From: a virus
Direction: 5' to 3' (one strand)
Virus record (IMG/VR): IMGVR_UViG_3300021136_000072
Location: 1-20,160 of that record
Length of the DNA: 20,160 nucleotides
Shown: one piece after another, positions 1-6,573 of the stretch
Layout of the letters: the number at the start of each line of letters is the position of its first letter
How positions within the stretch are numbered: position 1 is the stretch's first letter
Notes under the pieces: generated by a model
The model's database searches: none
Told to the model about the DNA's origin: nothing
The model's input: only the letters and a program-made list of their open reading frames with translations
Program-made: the position numbers and the translations under genes

Positions 1-705
1 TATGACAATGCTCAAGAAGCATGGACAGCTCGCTACAACCACGAAACTATCGCCCTTGGCTTTAGCTTGACTGAAGAAGCAATCGAAGATAACCTCTACG
101 ATTCTCTCTCAGCTCGCTATACCAAAGGTCTAGCTCGTGCTATGGCTTATACCAAGCAAGTTAAAGCTGCTGCGGTATTGAATAATGGCTTTAATACCCA
201 AGTTACTTATGGTGACGGGCAAGCCTTGTTCTCTACAGCACATCCTTTAGTTTCTGGTGGTACCAATGCCAATACTCCATCAACCCCTGCTGATTTGAAC
301 GAAACTGCACTTGAAAACGCTGTTATTCAGATTGCTGCGTGGACAGATGAACGTGGTTTGTTGATTGCTGCTCGTCCTAAAAAGCTTGTTGTTCCACCAG
401 CATTGCAGTTCGTTGCAACTCGTTTGTTAGACACAGAACTCCGTGTTGGTACAAACAATAACGATATCAATGCTATTAAGAACAATGGTTCCGTTCCAGA
501 AGGTTACGCAATTAACCACTTCTTGACCGCAACTAACGCATGGTTCTTGACCACTGATGTACCAAATGGTTTGAAACATTTTGTTCGTATTCCATTGCAG
601 AACTCAATGGACGGGGATTTCGATACCGGTAACGTACGTTACAAATCCCGTGAGCGTTATAGCTTCGGTGTTTCTGACCCATTAGGTGTATACGGTTCAT
701 ATTAA
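1..705 (+). CDS. Major capsid protein, HK97 fold (Mu gpT-like), 5' partial
   Basis: The frame is open from base 1, so the 5' end lies outside the window; an internal TTG at 67 is not the start. The visible 234 residues contain a long helix-rich stretch (AIEDNLYDSLSARYTKGLAR), then a G-D-G-x-x-LF-S-T-A-H-P motif, a P-R-P-K-K-L-V-V-P-type strand, and a C-terminal segment ending SFGVSDPLGVYGSY. This combination is known from Mu-like gpT major head subunits and related HK97-fold capsid proteins that form the icosahedral shell. A strong intrinsic terminator follows 31 bases after the stop, the usual arrangement for a very highly expressed capsid gene. The assignment comes from motif recognition, not an alignment; another HK97-fold capsid subfamily is possible. 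Confidence 0.85.
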   Translation, partial: YDNAQEAWTARYNHETIALGFSLTEEAIEDNLYDSLSARYTKGLARAMAYTKQVKAAAVLNNGFNTQVTYGDGQALFSTAHPLVSGGTNANTPSTPADLNETALENAVIQIAAWTDERGLLIAARPKKLVVPPALQFVATRLLDTELRVGTNNNDINAIKNNGSVPEGYAINHFLTATNAWFLTTDVPNGLKHFVRIPLQNSMDGDFDTGNVRYKSRERYSFGVSDPLGVYGSY

Positions 706-735
706 TCTGCAGCAAGCAAACGTAAAGAAGTTTGG

Positions 736-766
736 ACCCCGCTCAAAAGGCGGGGTTTTTCTTTTT
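736..766 (+). terminator. Intrinsic terminator after the capsid gene
   Basis: A 6-bp GC-only stem (CCCCGC at 737-742 with GCGGGG at 750-755, extended by an A-T pair) closes a 7-base loop and is followed directly by TTTTTCTTTTT. It would stop transcription after the capsid gene, separating it from the homing endonuclease unit. Confidence 0.9.
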
Positions 767-772
767 AAATAC

Positions 773-800
773 TTGCATAATATAAAAAGCATGGTATTAT
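773..800 (+). promoter_or_regulatory. Candidate sigma70-type promoter (extended -10) before the homing endonuclease
   Basis: TTGCAT at 773-778 could be a -35 box and TATTAT at 795-800 a -10 box, with a 16-base spacer and a TG at 792-793 giving an extended -10 (TGGTATTAT). It lies immediately after the capsid terminator and 20 bases before the start of the next gene, where a promoter would be needed to restart transcription. The -35 box is weak. Confidence 0.5.
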
Positions 801-819
801 AGTCCTAAGGAACTTAATC

Positions 820-1404
820 ATGCCATATGCACAAGACTACATAGGGATCTATAAAATTCGTAATAAAGTTACGGGTAAATGCTATGTTGGCCAATCGCAA
901 CATGTTAAAAAACGTATTCATGAACATTTTCGCCTTTTAGAAAAAGGTTATCATGTAAATCGTATATTACAAAATTCATACAATAAGCATGGTAAAAATG
1001 CTTTTGACTGGGCATTAGAAGTTGAGTGCGTAGATACAAAAGATTTAGATGATCTTGAAAATGCATTTTTGCAAGGTCAGGCATATTTTGACGAGCCTAC
1101 ATATTTTAATATTGCTAATACTGCTAAAGCCCCAATGCGGGGTAAAAAACACACTCAGCATACTAAAGATATGATTTCGCTTACCAAATTAAGTAATAAA
1201 AAACCCGTAACAACAGAGCATATTGAAAAATTAAAAAAGGTTCGGCAAAATACAGCCTTATTAAATTTAAAATATTTTGCAATTGTTAAGTTTATAGTTA
1301 ATAATCCAGATATGTCCTACGCTGAGAGGGGCCGTGTCACTAGTAAAGATACATCTACTACTAGAAAAATTGCTCTCAAATATTCATATTTAAAGGAGTT
1401 GTAA
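820..1404 (+). CDS. Free-standing GIY-YIG homing endonuclease
   Basis: The 194-residue protein begins with a GIY-YIG nuclease domain: GIYKIRN at about residues 9-15, CYVGQS at 21-26, an Arg in VKKRIHEH, then the LQNSYNKHGKNAF block typical of group I intron/HEG nucleases, and a Glu in LENAFL (about residues 79-84) that fits the metal-binding Glu of the fold. The C-terminal half has GKKHTQHTKDMISLTK-like sequence resembling NUMOD3 DNA-binding modules. These enzymes cut a specific site in related genomes and spread their own gene by repair. An AAGGA ribosome binding site lies at 807-811. The gene is visibly more AT-rich than its neighbours, consistent with independent mobility. No intron flanks are evident, so it appears free-standing between structural genes. 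Confidence 0.85.
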   Translation: MPYAQDYIGIYKIRNKVTGKCYVGQSQHVKKRIHEHFRLLEKGYHVNRILQNSYNKHGKNAFDWALEVECVDTKDLDDLENAFLQGQAYFDEPTYFNIANTAKAPMRGKKHTQHTKDMISLTKLSNKKPVTTEHIEKLKKVRQNTALLNLKYFAIVKFIVNNPDMSYAERGRVTSKDTSTTRKIALKYSYLKEL

Positions 1405-1405
1405 A

Positions 1406-2107
1406 ATGGCACGTACCGTACTAGAAGGTCCGATTCTATCGGGTGATAATCGTTTTGGTCCACAACGTGACGTTGGTCCAGTCTTATTGGCTCAACAAGC
1501 CTTTTTAGATTTTTCTGTAACTTCCGCAGGTCAAGCTAATTATGGTGGCGGTTCTGGTGTATTTGTTACTTCTGACAATATTCCTAACCAAGCAGCAACT
1601 ATTTGGAACCCACAGTCTGGTGTTTATAGCACTAATGGTCCTACTGTTGCTACTGCTCCTACAGCAGATGCTTCTGGAACTATTTATCGTGGCGTATCAT
1701 TTTTGATCCCACAAGGATCAAACATTACTGATGTAATTATTGATGTTGGTGTTTTGCCAACTGATGGAACAGTAACAGCTAACTCTATTCAACCATACGT
1801 TTCTAACAAATTTGCTACTGCTACAGGTGTGTATGCAACGATGGCTGCTATTACTTCAGCAACTCGTGGCACTGCAACATTTGTAGGTACACAGTTAGAT
1901 TACGCTTATGGCACATTACAAGACGTTCAAAATATTCAACCTGGTCAACAGCCTACATGGTTTAGCCAGATTGTTGTAACATTGAAGATCACCAATACTA
2001 GTTTAGTAGCTCCTACTTCTGGTCAAATTGCTGTGACATTGAAATATGCACAACAAGATATGAACATTGGTAATGCGACAACTTACCCATACGGTAACTT
2101 TGACTAA
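1406..2107 (+). CDS. Putative virion structural protein (unknown family)
   Basis: A 233-residue protein with no recognisable enzymatic motif. It is rich in Gly, Thr, Ser, Ala and Val, low in charge and predicted mostly beta, for example the alternating segment SQIVVTLKITNTS and a final ITVTLKYAQQ-like strand, as in capsid-decoration or fibre proteins. The N-terminus MARTVLEGPILSGDNRFG looks soluble; no signal peptide is present. AAGGAG at 1393-1398 lies inside the last codons of the upstream endonuclease, 7 bases before the ATG, and a terminator follows the gene. Its position right after the capsid gene suggests a head decoration or head-associated protein; that role is inferred from context only. 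Confidence 0.7.
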   Translation: MARTVLEGPILSGDNRFGPQRDVGPVLLAQQAFLDFSVTSAGQANYGGGSGVFVTSDNIPNQAATIWNPQSGVYSTNGPTVATAPTADASGTIYRGVSFLIPQGSNITDVIIDVGVLPTDGTVTANSIQPYVSNKFATATGVYATMAAITSATRGTATFVGTQLDYAYGTLQDVQNIQPGQQPTWFSQIVVTLKITNTSLVAPTSGQIAVTLKYAQQDMNIGNATTYPYGNFD

Positions 2108-2121
2108 TTAATCGAATAAAT

Positions 2122-2180
2122 GGGGCGCACAGCTGAAGGTCGTTGCGCTTAAACGAGTGTCCTTAACACCGCCCCTTTTT
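2122..2180 (+). terminator. Long structured intrinsic terminator
   Basis: GGGGCG at 2122-2127 pairs perfectly with CGCCCC at 2170-2175 and is followed by TTTTT. The 42-base interior can fold further (AAGG at 2136-2139 with CCTT at 2161-2164; CGTT at 2141-2144 with AACG at 2152-2155), giving an extended, bulged hairpin rather than a simple stem-loop. It ends the endonuclease/structural-gene unit. Confidence 0.65.
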
Positions 2181-2199
2181 ATAACTTTAGGAGATTAAT

Positions 2200-3054
2200 A
2201 TGGCACAAAGCGCTAATGGAATACCTAGCACTAATAACTCGGTGCAGTCTATCAGCCGTCAAGCAAAATATGAACCGTTTGACTTGCAAGTATCTCGTGG
2301 TCAAATCAGTGGTCACACGCCTTTAAATATTTTTGGCTACGGCACAACTGGCACAACTGCTGGTTTATTTGTAACCATGTGGGAAAATTCTCCTACAACT
2401 AACTATGTATTTCCAGTATCAGCACAAGTAATGTACGTTGCTAGTACTGTAGGCGCTGGTGATTCAGGCGCATTAATTCAAGTGACTGGATTAGATGCAA
2501 ACTACAACCCAATTTCTGAAGTCGTTGCATTAGGCGCAACCGCAGGTACAGGCGTAGCTACTACAAAATCATACTTTAGAATTAACAACATATCTGTTTC
2601 ATTATCTTCAACAGTACAGCCTACTGGTGTTATTACCCTTCAAAACCAAGCTGCAACATCTGGTGCAGTTGAGTATGCCCAGATTAATACAGCTACTTTT
2701 AACGGTAGCACTATTAGCCTTGGCACATCCCAAATGTCGGTGTATACAGTTCCAGCAAATACTACTTTGCAGTTGACAAGATTTACTGCAAATAGTTCTT
2801 TTACTGGTAATACTGCAAACTATTGCACATATAGGGTTGTAGCACAATATCCATCAGTATTAAATTCTTCTGCCACATTGGTTCGCAGAGTGATTTTAAA
2901 TACACCTTTTGTACAACAGTTTAATATTCAACGTACTTTTCCATTTGCATATCCAGCTGGTACGGATGTTCAATGGCAAATTGCCCCCAGTGCCACTACT
3001 GCTTGTACAGTAGGTATTAATATTGGTGGTGTTTTAATCGATAGCGGTATTTAA
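2200..3054 (+). CDS. Putative virion structural protein
   Basis: A 284-residue, beta-rich, Thr/Ser/Gly-rich protein with no catalytic motif. It resembles the previous structural gene in composition but not in an obvious shared sequence. Segments such as ITLQNQAATSGAVEYAQI and the C-terminal VGINIGGVLIDSGI have the alternating hydrophobic pattern of surface beta-proteins. AGGAG at 2189-2193 precedes the ATG by 6 bases. It follows a terminator without a visible promoter of its own, so it probably depends on read-through or on a phage-specific promoter not recognised here. It may be a capsid fibre or decoration protein; the specific role is unknown. Confidence 0.7.
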   Translation: MAQSANGIPSTNNSVQSISRQAKYEPFDLQVSRGQISGHTPLNIFGYGTTGTTAGLFVTMWENSPTTNYVFPVSAQVMYVASTVGAGDSGALIQVTGLDANYNPISEVVALGATAGTGVATTKSYFRINNISVSLSSTVQPTGVITLQNQAATSGAVEYAQINTATFNGSTISLGTSQMSVYTVPANTTLQLTRFTANSSFTGNTANYCTYRVVAQYPSVLNSSATLVRRVILNTPFVQQFNIQRTFPFAYPAGTDVQWQIAPSATTACTVGINIGGVLIDSGI

Positions 3055-3056
3055 AA

Positions 3057-3296
3057 ATGACTGCAACTTGGCAACGTAAAGAAGGCAAAAACTCAAATGG
3101 CGGATTGAATGCCAAGGGCCGTGCCTCTTTAAAAGCTGAAGGTCACAATATCAAACCACCGCAGCCTGAAGGTGGTTCACGGAAAAAATCTTTCTGTGCT
3201 CGTATGGAAGGCATGAAAAAAAGACTGACTAGTGCAGAAACGGCACATGACCCAGATTCAAGAATTAACAAATCGTTGCGTAAATGGAAATGTTAA
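3057..3296 (+). CDS. Small conserved phage protein, DUF6321-like
   Basis: A 79-residue, strongly basic protein. The signature is WQRKEGKNSNGGLNAKGR near the N-terminus, KSFCARMEGMKKRLT in the middle and a C-terminal DPDSRINKSLRKWKC. I recognise this layout from a small family widespread in environmental tailed phages (I believe DUF6321); its function is not known. Cys residues at FCAR and at the extreme C-terminus are family features. It begins 2 bases after the preceding stop and has no clear Shine-Dalgarno, suggesting translational coupling. The family name is from memory; the family resemblance is more certain than the number. Confidence 0.75.
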   Translation: MTATWQRKEGKNSNGGLNAKGRASLKAEGHNIKPPQPEGGSRKKSFCARMEGMKKRLTSAETAHDPDSRINKSLRKWKC

Positions 3297-3297
3297 A

Positions 3298-3546
3298 ATG
3301 AGCGAAATGGACCCAATTTTAACCGCTAGAGAGCTAGCAACACACGCTAGTGACATTGAGCATCTTCAGGCTGATATGGACAAACTTGTTAAAGATATGG
3401 AAGATGTAAAAGAGTCCTTAGCAGCGATTCAAAGAATGCTGGGTGAGCAGGCTTCTGCTAAGAAAACATTGCATAATGTATTAACTATTGGCGCTGGCTT
3501 GGCTGGCGGTATTGTAGTTTGGATCCTTGATAGGTGGTTTAAATAA
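3298..3546 (+). CDS. Coiled-coil protein with C-terminal membrane segment (holin/XhlA-like architecture)
   Basis: An 82-residue protein. Residues about 17-50 have a heptad-like pattern (IEHLQADMDKLVKDMEDVK) consistent with a coiled coil, followed by a basic stretch and one hydrophobic segment at about 59-77 (VLTIGAGLAGGIVVWILD), ending RWFK. XhlA-type lysis proteins and other small phage membrane proteins share this layout, so a holin-associated or other membrane role is plausible but unproven. The ATG at 3298 is preferred over upstream in-frame starts because it begins directly after the previous stop and has GGAA 8 bases upstream; starting upstream would overlap the preceding gene by more than 60 bases. 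The stop overlaps the next ATG (TAATG). Confidence 0.7.
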   Translation: MSEMDPILTARELATHASDIEHLQADMDKLVKDMEDVKESLAAIQRMLGEQASAKKTLHNVLTIGAGLAGGIVVWILDRWFK

Positions 3547-3788
3547 TGGCTAAAAACGGATATGATCAAACTTACGAGAATGACCGTAAGGAAAATGAAG
3601 AGACTAAGGATTTGCCAAGACGTGCTGCTAGAGCGGCCGTTGATTTAGTTAAACCAAAAGAAACTAAACCTGATACTGGCGAGACTACAAATCCTATGGG
3701 TGATAAATATAAGTCAGGTGGTAAAGTGCGCTCTTCTGCATCTAAACGTGCTGATGGATGTTGTAACAAAGGATTTACTCGTGCCTAG
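3546..3788 (+). CDS. Small basic phage protein with RADG-type C-terminal tail
   Basis: An 80-residue, highly charged and probably disordered protein. The N-terminal half is Glu/Asp/Lys/Asn-rich; a central alanine-rich Arg segment (RRAARAAVDLVKPKE) could form an amphipathic helix. The C-terminus reads YKSGGKVRSSASKRADGC then CNKGFTRA, a version of the GGKV...RADG...KG-T-R tail that recurs on other small proteins here. Function unknown. The TAATG overlap with the upstream gene and the 8-base overlap with the next gene indicate translation as a coupled series. Confidence 0.7.
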   Translation: MAKNGYDQTYENDRKENEETKDLPRRAARAAVDLVKPKETKPDTGETTNPMGDKYKSGGKVRSSASKRADGCCNKGFTRA

Positions 3789-4437
3789 TACCAGTAAAAA
3801 GCAGCACAATTTTATGGAAGCAATCGCCCATAATAAAGCGTTTGCGAAGAAAGTAGGAGTTCCTCAGTCGGTTGGCGAGGATTTTGTAGCGGCCGATAAA
3901 GGCAAACATTTTAAAAAAGGTGGAACTAACATGATGTCAAAAAAACGTATTAACCCAGTAGCAGCAATGATGGCAGCTCGTGCTATGCAAGCACCAGCTC
4001 CAATGATGGCCCCTCCACAAGGTGCTATGCCTGCTCCAGGCGGCATGAAAGAAGGCGGCTTGTCTAAAGAGCACCACAAGCATTTGGCTCACCACCATTT
4101 AGCTATGGCTGAGCATCACATGAAAGAGCATGAAGGACATCACAAAATGAAAAAAATGGCTTCAGGCGGCAAAGCTGAATCAATGGGCCCACGCTCAATG
4201 AAAGAAGATGTTGAAAAGGGTTCTAACAAAGAAACCAAATTTGGCGAATCTAAAGTTCAAAAACGTGGCCACACAGAAGACCGTCATCCAAAGATGAAAG
4301 AAAAAGGTCTAAATGATATTGGCACCGAAGGAATGAAGCATGGTGGCAAAGTTAAGAAAATGGCTCATGGCGGATCTACTTCTGCTCGTGCTGATGGCGC
4401 TGCTGTTCGTGGTAAAACAAAAACCAAATATTGTTAA
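3781..4437 (+). CDS. Histidine-rich basic phage protein with tandem GG motifs and RGKTKTK tail
   Basis: 218 residues from a GTG start at 3781, chosen because AAAGGA at 3768-3773 is correctly spaced and the resulting N-terminus (MPSTSKKQHNFMEAIAHNKA, then VPQSVGEDFVAADKGK) matches a familiar small phage-protein domain. Residues 60-88 are Ala/Met/Pro-rich. Residues 98-121 contain 11 histidines in 24 positions. Five GG motifs preceded by basic residues (KKGGT, KEGGL, ASGGK, KHGGK, AHGGS) lead to a C-terminal ARADGAAVRGKTKTKYC. The protein is probably extended and could bind metal or nucleic acid; neither is shown. A second in-frame ATG pair at 3931 with AAAAAAGGTGG upstream might give a shorter form. 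Confidence 0.7.
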   Translation: MPSTSKKQHNFMEAIAHNKAFAKKVGVPQSVGEDFVAADKGKHFKKGGTNMMSKKRINPVAAMMAARAMQAPAPMMAPPQGAMPAPGGMKEGGLSKEHHKHLAHHHLAMAEHHMKEHEGHHKMKKMASGGKAESMGPRSMKEDVEKGSNKETKFGESKVQKRGHTEDRHPKMKEKGLNDIGTEGMKHGGKVKKMAHGGSTSARADGAAVRGKTKTKYC

Positions 4438-4450
4438 TTAGGAGAAGTAT

Positions 4451-4648
4451 ATGAAACCCCATGTAACTAAAGAGCATATGGAGCCAATGGCTGGTCCAGA
4501 TATGGAGCGCCATGATGAGTTCATTTCTGAGCATGAAACTGAGAGCCATAAGCATCATAAGCATGAATTCAAAAAGCACAAAGCTTCGCATGAGCACCAT
4601 ATGGATCATGTAGAAAAAATGTGTCACGGTGGCAAGGCTCACAAATGA
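4451..4648 (+). CDS. Very histidine-rich small protein
   Basis: A 65-residue protein with 15 histidines (23%), mixed with Glu, Lys and Met, for example HKHHKHEFKKHKASHEHHMD. A single Cys sits near the C-terminus in KMCHGGKAHK, whose GGK motif echoes the neighbouring proteins. AGGAG at 4440-4444 precedes the ATG by 6 bases, and the stop overlaps the next gene's ATG (ATGA). The composition suggests metal (zinc, nickel or copper) binding or pH-dependent charge. I do not recognise the family. The strong ribosome binding site and operon position argue that it is a real gene. Confidence 0.65.
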   Translation: MKPHVTKEHMEPMAGPDMERHDEFISEHETESHKHHKHEFKKHKASHEHHMDHVEKMCHGGKAHK

Positions 4649-4905
4649 GAGCCAGTCGTGGAATGGGCGCAGTAAACCCTTCCAAGATGCCCAGTAGAAA
4701 GATTATCCAAAGAAAGGATAATCCTGATGCTGTTGCGATGTATGCAAAAGGTGGGGAAGTTTGGGATAAACCTCGTCCGAAAGGACTTGGAAAACCTAAG
4801 CATTTAAGTGCTGCTAAAAAGTCAAAAGCTAAAGCAATGGTGAAAGCTGCTGGCAGGCCTTACCCAAATTTAGTTGACAATATGAGAGCTGCAAGGAAAA
4901 AATAA
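4645..4905 (+). CDS. Small basic conserved phage protein
   Basis: 86 residues starting at the ATG that overlaps the previous stop as ATGA; an in-frame upstream GTG at 4621 is less likely. The N-terminus MRASRGMGAVNPSKMPSRKI, then IIQRKDNPDAVAMYAKGGEV, and the C-terminal PKGLGKPKHLSAAKKSKAKA and AAGRPYPNLVDNMRAARKK are blocks I recognise as a recurrent small protein of environmental podovirus-like genomes. It is very rich in Lys, Arg, Ala and Pro and could bind nucleic acid, but its role is unknown. It lies just upstream of the adaptor gene, so it may act in DNA packaging or head completion; this is inferred from position only. Confidence 0.75.
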   Translation: MRASRGMGAVNPSKMPSRKIIQRKDNPDAVAMYAKGGEVWDKPRPKGLGKPKHLSAAKKSKAKAMVKAAGRPYPNLVDNMRAARKK

Positions 4906-5084
4906 TGGCTGAAAAATGGATTCAACACGCTATTAAACGAGCTGGTGCTTTGAGAGAAGCGCTGCACGTAAAAGAAGGCCATAAAATCCCAGAAAAGAAG
5001 CTGGAAGCTGCCGCTAAGAAGCCTGGAAAGTTAGGTCAACGTGCTCGTCTTGCTGAAACTCTTAAAGGTTTTAAGCATAAATAA
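4905..5084 (+). CDS. Very small basic phage protein (59 aa)
   Basis: ATG at 4905 overlaps the previous stop (TAATG) and the TAA stop at 5082-5084 overlaps the ATG of the adaptor gene, so the frame fits exactly between its neighbours. The product begins MAEKWIQHAIKRAGALREAL, continues HVKEGHKIPEKKLEAAAKK and ends GKLGQRARLAETLKGFKHK. WIQ-AIK-xxGALR, KKLEAAAKKPGKLGQRARLAETL is a conserved small-protein pattern I recognise from many marine and freshwater phages. It is probably helical and DNA- or RNA-friendly because of its charge; function unknown. It is below the usual 60-residue cut-off and easily missed by gene callers. Confidence 0.8.
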   Translation: MAEKWIQHAIKRAGALREALHVKEGHKIPEKKLEAAAKKPGKLGQRARLAETLKGFKHK

Positions 5085-6049
5085 TGACTACTACTGGAGC
5101 ATCCGTATTTGATTTAAACATGAACGAACTCGTAGAAGAGGCGTTCGAGCGGTGCGGTGCTGAATTAAGAACGGGTTATGATTTAAGAACGGCTACTCGG
5201 TCATTAAATATTTTGACTGTTGAGTGGGCCAATCGAGGTATTAACCTTTGGACGGTAGAAGAAGGTCAGATCCCCATGAATACGGGTCAGATTACCTATC
5301 CATTGCCAATTGACACAATTGATTTATTAAGCCAAGTGATTCGTACTGGGACGCTGCAAAACCAGATCGACATTAACATTAGCCGTATTTCTGAAGATAC
5401 TTACTCCACCATTCCTAATAAATTGGCCGTTGGCAGACCTATTCAAGTATGGATCAATCGTCAATCTGGTCAAACCAATCCTACGGCTTATACTCTTGTT
5501 GGCAACGGCTCTAATGGTAATGGCGGCATCTCTGCTACAGATACCACGATTCAGCTTACTCCAGCTGATTTAACGGGTCTTGCAGCCACTGGTTATATCA
5601 AAATAGACTCTGAGATTATCTACTATCCAAATGTCTCTACGACCTCTGCACAGCTGTTAAATTGCTATCGTGGACAGGCTGGCACAACGGCTGCAACACA
5701 TGCCACTTCTGCGCCAATTAGCACAACCAATTTGCCGTGTATCAACGTCTGGCCTACCCCCAATTCACCAGGTAGTCAATACACATTTGTCTACTGGCGT
5801 TTGCGTAGAATTCAAGATGCTGGTTCTGGCGTTACAACCAACGATATTCCATTCCGTTTTATTTCAGCTTTAGTGGCTGGATTAGCATACTATTTATCCC
5901 AGAAGGTTCCTGGCGTTGATCCAAATAGAATAGCCATGCTGAAAGCAGACTACATGGAACAATGGACGCTGGCATCCGAAGAGGATCGTGAAAAAGCGCC
6001 CGTACGCTTTGTGCCACGAGCTTCTTTTTATACGGGGGGTAGACGGTAA
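5084..6049 (+). CDS. Head-tail adaptor / P22 gp4-like tail accessory protein with inserted beta domain
   Basis: 321 residues. The N-terminal helical part (NELVEEAFERCGAELRTGYD, then LRTATRSLNILTVEWANRGINLWT) and the Y-PLPIDTIDLLSQVIRTGT block are typical of podovirus adaptor proteins that attach below the portal and extend the connector. IPNKLAVGRPIQVWINRQ ends the first half; INVWPTPN and FVYWRLRRIQDAG resume it. Between them, residues about 130-215 form an apparent insertion with a TTIQLTPADL strand, GYIKIDSEIIYY and a CYRGQAGTTAATHATSAPI motif seen as a mobile beta module in other phage proteins. The C-terminal ISALVAGLAYYLSQKVPGVD helix packs the adaptor bundle. It connects DNA-filled heads to the tail; exact subfamily uncertain. 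Confidence 0.8.
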   Translation: MTTTGASVFDLNMNELVEEAFERCGAELRTGYDLRTATRSLNILTVEWANRGINLWTVEEGQIPMNTGQITYPLPIDTIDLLSQVIRTGTLQNQIDINISRISEDTYSTIPNKLAVGRPIQVWINRQSGQTNPTAYTLVGNGSNGNGGISATDTTIQLTPADLTGLAATGYIKIDSEIIYYPNVSTTSAQLLNCYRGQAGTTAATHATSAPISTTNLPCINVWPTPNSPGSQYTFVYWRLRRIQDAGSGVTTNDIPFRFISALVAGLAYYLSQKVPGVDPNRIAMLKADYMEQWTLASEEDREKAPVRFVPRASFYTGGRR

Positions 6050-6573
6050 TGCCTGATTTAAAGCTTACCCCTCAAGAAAAAAATATTGTTCAATATCATA
6101 GGGATAATATTGCATTTAACAATGTTGGCACTGGCCCACAAGGAGAGCCTGTGACTGTATATAGCACAGGCGTAACTATGGATAGCGGGCCCCACAAAGG
6201 TAAGTCTGCATTAGTTCCTGGTTATATCCAAGGCAAACAATATGAAGATCCAGATCTTATTCGAGAATATTGGCGTACAGATATAAACAAAGGTAAGTTC
6301 CCTATTTATAATACTCCTGAAGAAGGAGATAAACGGGCTAAAGAAATACACAAAATTATGGACGAAGAAGTTGGCGCTGCTGAAAAAGCTGGTAGAGCAT
6401 CAAAATCTGAACAATATAAAAAAGGCGGTGCGGTACAAGATAAATACCGCAAAGAAAAGTTAGTCAAAGGATATTCTGGTCAGCCCACTAGTCAGACTAG
6501 AGTATTTAATGGAACTATAGTACGTGGTCACGGCATCGAAACGAAGGGCAAGACTAAAGGCAGGATAGTTTAA
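6049..6573 (+). CDS. Conserved phage protein with KGKTKGRIV tail
   Basis: 174 residues in two parts. The N-terminal ~110 residues (LTPQEKNIVQYHRDNIAFNN, then a VTMDSGPHKGKSALVPGYIQGK strand pair and KGKFPIYNTPEEGDKRAKEI-HKIMDEE helix) resemble a small domain common in podovirus virion-region genes of the type Y-x-x-P-T-x-x-G-K...FPSYxSExEAExR...MH. Its function is not established. The C-terminal ~60 residues are basic and probably disordered: YKKGGAVQDKYRKEK and finally VRGHGIETKGKTKGRIV, the clearest copy of the tail shared by several small genes here. It starts in a TAATG overlap with the adaptor gene and ends in another with the next gene. Confidence 0.7.
   Translation: MPDLKLTPQEKNIVQYHRDNIAFNNVGTGPQGEPVTVYSTGVTMDSGPHKGKSALVPGYIQGKQYEDPDLIREYWRTDINKGKFPIYNTPEEGDKRAKEIHKIMDEEVGAAEKAGRASKSEQYKKGGAVQDKYRKEKLVKGYSGQPTSQTRVFNGTIVRGHGIETKGKTKGRIV

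Noticed and set aside
533-715. Open frames on the minus strand opposite capsid, structural and RCC1 genes
   Set aside because: They overlap well-supported + strand genes, have low-complexity or Cys/Ile-rich products with no family resemblance, and lack ribosome binding sites.
2122-2175. tRNA-like element, because GGGGCG and CGCCCC could form an acceptor stem
   Set aside because: The span is only 54 bases, lacks a T-loop and anticodon arm, and is followed by a T-run; an intrinsic terminator explains it better.
3700-3780. Longer N-terminus for the His-rich gene starting at 3700
   Set aside because: The extra residues are the out-of-frame shadow of the preceding gene; the GTG at 3781 has a well-spaced AAAGGA and yields a recognisable N-terminal domain.
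3762-3800. Programmed frameshift joining the genes at 3546 and 3781
   Set aside because: The 8-base overlap has no slippery heptamer that I can see, the first protein ends with a complete tail motif, and the second has its own ribosome binding site.
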